Shown one piece after another: positions 50,233-54,754 of a DNA stretch of 54,754 nt. The DNA is from PALSA-505 sp036496025. GTDB lineage: Bacteria > Actinomycetota > Actinomycetes > Streptosporangiales > Streptosporangiaceae. The position numbers were made by a program, and so were the translations under genes. The notes beneath the pieces are model-generated. The model searched no databases. It saw nothing but the letters and a program-made list of their open reading frames with translations, and was not told where the DNA came from. Every line of letters starts with the position of its first letter. Positions within the stretch are counted from its first letter, which is position 1. Where the stretch lies: the NCBI GenBank assembly GCA_036496025.1, contig DASXLW010000137.1, forward strand, positions 1-54,754. The letters run 5' to 3'.

Positions 50233-50451
50233 TTAGCGGGCCCCTCCGCTGGCGGCCGCTGCGCCGGCGGCCGCTGCGCCGGCGGCCGCTGGGCTGGCAC
50301 GCCCGGCGGCGGCATTACCGGAGGGGAACTGGCCCGCTCTGACCTTGGTGGGCGCCTTGAGCAGGCCGAGCAGGACGTCGAGATTGGCCGTGAACGCCTC
50401 GATCCCGAGAACGGGCCTAGGCGGCGGGTCGGCGTCGAGCAGGCGGGCGGA
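50233..50451 (-). pseudogene. Startless coding remnant, ~72 codons
   Basis: Between an in-frame TGA (50452-50454) and TAA (50233-50235), the leftward frame reads ARLLDADPPPRPVLGIEAFT then ANLDVLLGLLKAPTKVRAGQ and an Ala/Gly tail made by the 15-bp repeat. Codon third positions are strongly GC and the peptide is protein-like, yet there is no ATG, GTG or TTG start. It may be the 3' end of a lost gene. I cannot name the family. Confidence 0.4.
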
Positions 50452-50463
50452 TCAACGGCAAGC

Positions 50464-52020
50464 TCAGGTCGTGAGCCGGAAATCCAGGTCCGGCACGAGC
50501 TCGGCCACATCCATCTGCGCCCTCTGCAGATGGCCGGAGTAATCCCAGTTCATCGCCTGCCAGCGGGTGAACTGGTCAAGCACCCAGATGCCCGACTGCC
50601 GGCTGCCGTTGCCCGACTTGCCGTTGCCGCCGAACGGGAGGTGGGCCTCAGCTCCGGAGGTGGAGTTGTTGACGCTGACCATCCCGGCGCTTATCCCGCG
50701 CCGGAAGGCGAACACCTCCCGCGGGTTGCCCGAGTAGATGGAGGAGGACAGGCCGTACCCGGGCTCATTGGCCAGTGCGATCCCTTCCTCGAGGCGGCCG
50801 TAGGTCATGACGCCCACGATCGGCCCGAACGTCTCCTGCCGGAACAGCGCGTCCCCGGGCAGCAGGCCGTCCACGATCACGGGGTGGTAGAACAACCCCG
50901 CCTCCGGGTCGCCGGCGAAGCCGGCCCGAGGGTTGGAGCCGGAGATCTTTCCCACGCCGCTGGAACCGAGGATCTTGTGGTGCGGCTGGATCCAGCCGAG
51001 GTACTCCTCGTAGCGACGGGCGAATTTCTCGTCCAGCATCGGCCCGTAGACCACGTCCTGGGCGGGGTCGCCGACGCGCGCCGCCGAGACCGCGCTGCCG
51101 AACCGCGCCAGGAACTCATCGTGCACGGACTCGTGCACGATGACCGTGCCCAGCGAGGTACACCGCTGCCCGGCGGTGCCGAAGCCGGAGAACAGAGCTC
51201 CCTCCACGGCCAGCTCGAGGTCGGCGCTCGGCGTGATCACCATCGGGTTCTTGCCGCCGAGTTCCAGGCACGGGCTCTGCAGGTGACGCCCGGCGAGCTC
51301 GCCGATGCGGGCCCCGACCTCGGTGGATCCGGTAAAACCGATCTTGTCGACCGTGCCGGCGGCCAGGGCCTCACCCAGGCCCTCGAAGGTCGCCGCGCCG
51401 TCGGCGAACACGATGTTGAGCACGCCATCGGGCAGCCCGGCCGCCTGGAGCAGCTCGAACAGCGCCATCGCCGAGGCGGCGGCGTATTCGGCAGGCTTCC
51501 ACACCACGGTGTTGCCGGTGACCAGCGCGGGGACGAGATACCAGGACGGCACGGCGACCGGGAAGTTCCCCGCCGTGACCACGGCCGCCGTGCCGACCGG
51601 GACCCGGAAGGTGAACAGCTGCTTGTCCGGCATCTCGCTCGGCACCGTCTGGCCGTAGAGGCGGCGTCCCTCGCCCAGGAAGAAATCGCAGGTGTCGATG
51701 ATCTCCTGAACCTCACCCAGCGCCTCTGTCATGGGCTTTCCCAGTTCCCGGGTGATGAGCCGGGCCAGGCTTTCCTTGTTGGCCTCGACGATGCGGCTCA
51801 TGGCGGCGATGGCCCGCCCCCGGACCGGGGCGGGCACGTCCGCCCAGGAAGGCTGGGCCCGCTTGGCCGCCGCGCACGCCGAGGCGAAGGTGGCGCCGGT
51901 GGCCAGGGAGACCTCGGCGACCACGTCCTCGAGTCGTGACGGGTTAGTTGAGGTCAGGACCCCGGCAGCGGCGCCGGCAGCCGGCCGGCCACCGACGATC
52001 GAAGCGATCTTCCTCGTCAT
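50464..52020 (-). CDS. pcd: Aldehyde dehydrogenase, probably piperideine-6-carboxylate dehydrogenase
   Basis: 518 residues from ATG 52020 after AGGGAGAG. NAD(P)+-dependent ALDH with Glu253 in LELGGKNP and the catalytic Cys287 in AGQRCTSLGT; NFPVAVPSWYLVPALVTGNT and GFTGSTEVGARIG are family blocks. Placed directly downstream of lat (38 bp), it should oxidise alpha-aminoadipate semialdehyde (or its cyclic form) to L-alpha-aminoadipate. The function is inferred from this pairing, as ALDH sequence alone does not settle the substrate. Confidence 0.88.
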   Translation of the reverse strand: MTRKIASIVGGRPAAGAAAGVLTSTNPSRLEDVVAEVSLATGATFASACAAAKRAQPSWADVPAPVRGRAIAAMSRIVEANKESLARLITRELGKPMTEALGEVQEIIDTCDFFLGEGRRLYGQTVPSEMPDKQLFTFRVPVGTAAVVTAGNFPVAVPSWYLVPALVTGNTVVWKPAEYAAASAMALFELLQAAGLPDGVLNIVFADGAATFEGLGEALAAGTVDKIGFTGSTEVGARIGELAGRHLQSPCLELGGKNPMVITPSADLELAVEGALFSGFGTAGQRCTSLGTVIVHESVHDEFLARFGSAVSAARVGDPAQDVVYGPMLDEKFARRYEEYLGWIQPHHKILGSSGVGKISGSNPRAGFAGDPEAGLFYHPVIVDGLLPGDALFRQETFGPIVGVMTYGRLEEGIALANEPGYGLSSSIYSGNPREVFAFRRGISAGMVSVNNSTSGAEAHLPFGGNGKSGNGSRQSGIWVLDQFTRWQAMNWDYSGHLQRAQMDVAELVPDLDFRLTT

Positions 52021-52058
52021 GCTGGTCTCTCCCTGCTGGCTTGCGCCCACGTCGGGGT

Positions 52059-53417
52059 TCAGTTGGTTTCCCGCGCGGCGGCACCTGGGACCTGCTCCGC
52101 GGTGAGCCGGTCGAGGGAGCGCTCGACCGCCTTGCGTCCGACCGCCAGTTCGTCCTCGGTGATGGTCAGGGCCGGACGGAAACGGATGGACCGCGTCCCG
52201 GCCGGCAGCAGCAGGATCCTCTCCCGCTCCCGCAGGATGGCCAGCAGCGCGTCGCGCTCGGCGGTGCCCGGCAGGTCGAAGGCGCACATCAGCCCGCGTC
52301 CGCGGACATTCGAGACCAGGCCGGGGAACCGGGCGGCCAGCTCCTCCAGCTCGGCCAGGAGCCAGTCGCCGGTGGCGGCGGCCTGGTCGAACACCCCGTC
52401 GCGCTCGATGATCTCCAGCAGCCTGCGGGAGCGGACCATGTCCACCAAGCCCCCGCCCCACGTCGAGTTGATCCGGCTGCTGACCTGGAACACGTTGTCC
52501 GGGACCTCTTCCACGCGGCGCCCGGCCATGATCCCTCCGAGCTGGACCTTCTTGCCGAAGGCTACGACGTCGGGCTCGAGCCCGAGCTGCTGGTAGGCCC
52601 ACGGCGTGCCGGTCGCGCCCACGCCGGTCTGCACCTCGTCGAGCACGAACAACGCGTCGTTTTCCCGGCACAGCCGCTGCATGGCCAGCAGGAACTCCGG
52701 CCGCATGTGGTTGTCGCCGCCCTCACTCTGGATCGGCTCCGCGATGAAGCAGGCGATGTCGTCCGGGTGATCCCCGAATGCCGCCTCGGCCTGGCGCAGC
52801 GCGCGCTCCTCGGCTGCCACCGTCTCGGCCAGATGCTCGCCGAGCGGGAACCTGACCGCCGGCACCTCGATCCGGGGCCAGTCGAATATCGGGAAGCGCT
52901 CCGTCTTCACCGGATCGGTGTTGGTCAGCGCGAGCGTGTACCCGCTACGGCCGTGGAACGCGCTGGTCAGGTGCATCACCTTCGTCCCCAGGGCGGGTGA
53001 GCGGCCGCGTGACTCGTTGCGCCGGCTTTTCCAGTCGAAGGCGCATTTCAGCGCGTTCTCGACGGCCAGCGCCCCGCCTTCGACGAAGAACAGGTGCGGC
53101 AGCGCCGGGTCGCCGAGTACCCGGGCGAACACGTCCACGAAGTCGGCGTAGTGCGCGGTGTAGATGTCGGGGTTCGTGGGCTTGTTCACGGCCGCTTCGG
53201 TGAGCTGGGCCAGGAACTTCGGGTCATCGGTGACACCGGGCGGGTTAATGCCCAGCGGCGCCGAGGCGTAAAACGAGTACAGATCCAGGTAACGCTCGCC
53301 CGTCTCGGCGTCGGTGATCCAGGAACCGCGGCTGCGCCCCAGGTCCAAGACGAGATGGAACCCATCGGTCAGCACATAGCGCGCCAGGCGCCCACGGACA
53401 TCATCGTCGCGGTCCAT
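52059..53417 (-). CDS. lat: L-lysine 6-transaminase
   Basis: 452 residues from ATG 53417 after GGGGAGAGG. Class III PLP aminotransferase moving the epsilon-amino group of lysine to 2-oxoglutarate, giving alpha-aminoadipate semialdehyde. LYSFYASAPLGINPP, FVEGGALAVENALKCAFDWK and FHGRSGYTLALTNTDP are typical of Lat. PLP-binding residues are Asp in FVLDEVQTGVG and Lys289/290 in AFGKKVQLGGIMAG. Expressed with pcd as a lysine catabolic operon. Unlike the mycobacterial locus I recall, no Lrp/AsnC gene is adjacent; no beta-lactam genes are in the window. Confidence 0.94.
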   Translation of the reverse strand: MDRDDDVRGRLARYVLTDGFHLVLDLGRSRGSWITDAETGERYLDLYSFYASAPLGINPPGVTDDPKFLAQLTEAAVNKPTNPDIYTAHYADFVDVFARVLGDPALPHLFFVEGGALAVENALKCAFDWKSRRNESRGRSPALGTKVMHLTSAFHGRSGYTLALTNTDPVKTERFPIFDWPRIEVPAVRFPLGEHLAETVAAEERALRQAEAAFGDHPDDIACFIAEPIQSEGGDNHMRPEFLLAMQRLCRENDALFVLDEVQTGVGATGTPWAYQQLGLEPDVVAFGKKVQLGGIMAGRRVEEVPDNVFQVSSRINSTWGGGLVDMVRSRRLLEIIERDGVFDQAAATGDWLLAELEELAARFPGLVSNVRGRGLMCAFDLPGTAERDALLAILRERERILLLPAGTRSIRFRPALTITEDELAVGRKAVERSLDRLTAEQVPGAAARETN

Positions 53418-53781
53418 CGCCTCTCCCCGGCCGGGCCGGCCGCCACGGGCGGGGCCGGCTACGAATCCTGCCCTCAGAGGCTATGACGTGCCTGCGTATG
53501 CGCCAACTCGTGGCCGTACCGCCGGCGCTGCCGCCCCCGGTACAGCGATCAGCCGCCGACGCGAGCAGGCATCTGCGCGGGCCAGTCCGCGCAAGCCGGC
53601 GTTTCGCATCACACCGGAATGATCACTCCCATAGGGTGAGGTCACGGCCCGGTCCGGACGGCATCGTAGCGGCTGAGAGGAGACCCGCCGTGCCCGCGAG
53701 AGCCTCGCGGTGTTCGACCGCGGACCGCCGCAACCGGCAGGGCTGGTGGGATAGTTCTGCCGCGCACGCCAAGGAGACACC
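53418..53781. other. Intergenic region between divergent lat and SHOCT genes
   Basis: These 364 bases hold promoters for both genes. I see no credible gene and no strong palindrome. GGATAGTT near 53750 could be part of a rightward -10 element, without a matching -35. Confidence 0.4.
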
Positions 53782-54186
53782 ATGCCGCTTGCTTCTACTT
53801 CCTATTCCTATCCGCTACTGGGCGCGTTCTGGACGATCTTTGAGATCTTCCTGTGGGTGATCTGGTTCTGGATCCTGATCACCGTGTTCATCGACATCTT
53901 CCGCAGCCGTGACCTGTCCGGCTGGGCCAAGGCGCTGTGGTTCATCTTCGTGCTGTTCATCCGGATGATCGGCGTCCTGGTGTACCTGATTGCCCGGGGC
54001 GGCAAGATGCACCAGCGGGCCGAGCGTGACCAGCAGCAGGCGGAGCGGGAGTTCCGCGGCTCCGTCCAGGAGACCGCCGGCCCGGCCACTCCGGCGGACC
54101 AGCTGGCCAAGCTGCCTGACCTGCGCGACCGGGGCGTCATCAGCGCCGGGGAGTTCAACCGCGAGAAAGCCAAGATCCTGGCCTGA
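53782..54186 (+). CDS. PLDc_N/SHOCT-domain membrane protein
   Basis: 134 residues from ATG 53782 after AAGGAG. Two helices (about 12-37: FWTIFEIFLWVIWFWILITV, and 50-68: WFIFVLFIRMIGVLVYLIAR) form the PLDc_N-like part; a charged linker leads to a C-terminal SHOCT motif, LAKLPDLRDRGVISAGEFNREKAKIL. The role of these very common actinobacterial proteins is unknown. Monocistronic. Confidence 0.9.
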   Translation: MPLASTSYSYPLLGAFWTIFEIFLWVIWFWILITVFIDIFRSRDLSGWAKALWFIFVLFIRMIGVLVYLIARGGKMHQRAERDQQQAEREFRGSVQETAGPATPADQLAKLPDLRDRGVISAGEFNREKAKILA

Positions 54187-54222
54187 GCGGCCAGCCAACC
54201 GCGGTCAGCAATTTCAAAGGCG

Positions 54223-54754
54223 TCACTGAGCGCCTGGCGGTAGAGCCCGGAATGAGGCCAGTTGCCGCAGGGTCGTCCAGTCGAGGTCAGGTTTGGGCGG
54301 CTGGACCCCGGGCCGGTCCCTGGGGACCCGGACCCGCAGCGCCTTCGGCCGGACGGTGCAGCGCACCGGCGTCGGCAGCAGGACGGTCTCACCGTCGATG
54401 CCGACCGCGATCTCGGGCACGTCGGCGTCTACCACGATCTCGGCGGCGGTGAGCGTGATCACGCCCGGGCCGCGGGCGCCGCGCAGCAGCCCGGCGGCCT
54501 GCAGCGCGTTGTTCACCGTTACCGCGACCACGCCGAGGGTCCCGGTGTCGAGCCGGGCACGGCGGCCGAGCCCGGCGATGTCGGTCAGCTCGTACGGATC
54601 GTTGCTCACCAGCAGCGCCTGCGGGCCGGTGATCATGGTGTCACCGGCGCGGGCGGTCAGCTTGGCGCCGCGGTGCCCGCTCAGCAGGTCGGGCAGCACC
54701 TGCAGCGTGGTGCCCCGCTTGTCGTCCCGGTACGCGGGGTTCTCCACCACCTCC
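54223..54754 (-). CDS. Diacylglycerol kinase-type lipid kinase, C-terminal part (truncated by window)
   Basis: The gene continues past the right edge. The visible ~176 residues include LLVSNDPYEL, GRRARLDTGTLGVVAVTV and VVDADVPEIAVGIDGETVLL, which match the C-terminal beta-sandwich of DagK/YegS-type lipid kinases; the ATP-binding GGDGT motif would be upstream, outside the window. It phosphorylates diacylglycerol or a related lipid. It ends 36 bp from the SHOCT gene, convergent with it. Confidence 0.8.
   Translation of the reverse strand, partial: EVVENPAYRDDKRGTTLQVLPDLLSGHRGAKLTARAGDTMITGPQALLVSNDPYELTDIAGLGRRARLDTGTLGVVAVTVNNALQAAGLLRGARGPGVITLTAAEIVVDADVPEIAVGIDGETVLLPTPVRCTVRPKALRVRVPRDRPGVQPPKPDLDWTTLRQLASFRALPPGAQ

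Larger units (their letters stand above)
50074..50463. other. Intergenic region with AT-rich leader, hairpin, 15-bp repeats and a coding remnant
   Basis: Left part is relatively AT-rich (ATTTTATAACGAAGG) and likely carries the membrane-protein promoter. A perfect 8-bp stem with TTCG loop (50168-50187) could terminate the leftward pcd message. Three 15-bp units (GGCGGCCGCTGCGCC) occupy 50251-50295. A remnant reading frame is listed separately. Confidence 0.6.

Noticed and set aside
50530..51939. Rightward open frame opposite pcd
   Set aside because: No recognisable domain; the aldehyde dehydrogenase on the other strand has catalytic Cys and Glu.

Overview
This is a high-GC (roughly 70 % by eye, GC3-rich) chromosomal stretch from an actinomycete. 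The taxonomic call rests on the codon bias, a mycothiol-dependent isomerase-type enzyme, paired L-lysine 6-transaminase and piperideine-6-carboxylate dehydrogenase genes, a wax-ester synthase/diacylglycerol acyltransferase, an MbtG-like N-monooxygenase, a SpoIIE/RsbW/STAS partner-switching locus and a SHOCT protein. The genus cannot be fixed from sequence reading; the style is that of large soil genomes of the Streptosporangiales or relatives. I see no tRNA, rRNA, CRISPR array, transposase or phage gene. About fifty genes are supported, nearly all intact, and most long opposite-strand ORFs are GC-driven shadows.

Layout. 1-8 kb: the end of a secreted unknown, a polytopic membrane protein, a secreted GH3 beta-glucosidase (minus), a mycothiol-dependent-type enzyme, an HxlR regulator divergent from a trypsin/PDZ protease, an SDR and a remnant of a RibD-type reductase. 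8-15 kb: an ECF sigma factor with a SnoaL-like tail, a methyltransferase, a DUF2461 protein, an intact RibD-type reductase, a DHA2 drug exporter, a GNAT acetyltransferase and a second HxlR regulator. 15-23.5 kb: a PfkB kinase, a cNMP-domain histidine kinase, a MarR regulator, a secreted carboxylesterase, a dienelactone-hydrolase-like protein, an unknown, and a PYROXD2/CrtI-like oxidoreductase. 23.5-28 kb: a five-gene partner-switching operon (SpoIIE phosphatase, RsbW-like kinase, STAS antagonist, unknown 290-aa protein, polytopic sensor-like protein).

28-34.5 kb: a GT39-type mannosyltransferase-like protein overlapping a WS/DGAT gene, two VOC proteins, a DUF6640-like membrane protein, a DUF985 cupin, a uracil/xanthine permease split by a 2-bp duplication, and a third VOC protein whose start region is duplicated. 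34.6-43 kb: a large LuxR-type ATPase regulator, then an OmpR/histidine-kinase pair divergent from a three-gene ABC exporter whose first permease carries a large extracellular beta-sandwich. 43-49.4 kb: a secreted phosphoesterase, an AhpD-like protein, a small membrane protein, a GtrA protein, a CBS-pair protein, an MbtG-like N-monooxygenase coupled to a ribbon-helix-helix protein, and a NUDIX hydrolase. 49.4-54.75 kb: an unknown membrane protein, the lysine-to-aminoadipate pair (lat, pcd), a SHOCT membrane protein and the end of a diacylglycerol-kinase-type gene.

The less ordinary material is small-scale: short GC-rich tandem arrays at gene ends that supply stop or start codons, palindromes at both HxlR loci, a duplicated 5' gene end, a split permease with an ATGA restart, direct repeats before the WS/DGAT gene, and two related ~44-bp sequences 28 kb apart that would encode nearly the same N-terminal peptide. 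No single locus is clearly a new defence or biosynthetic system; the partner-switching operon and the N-monooxygenase/RHH pair are the best functional leads.
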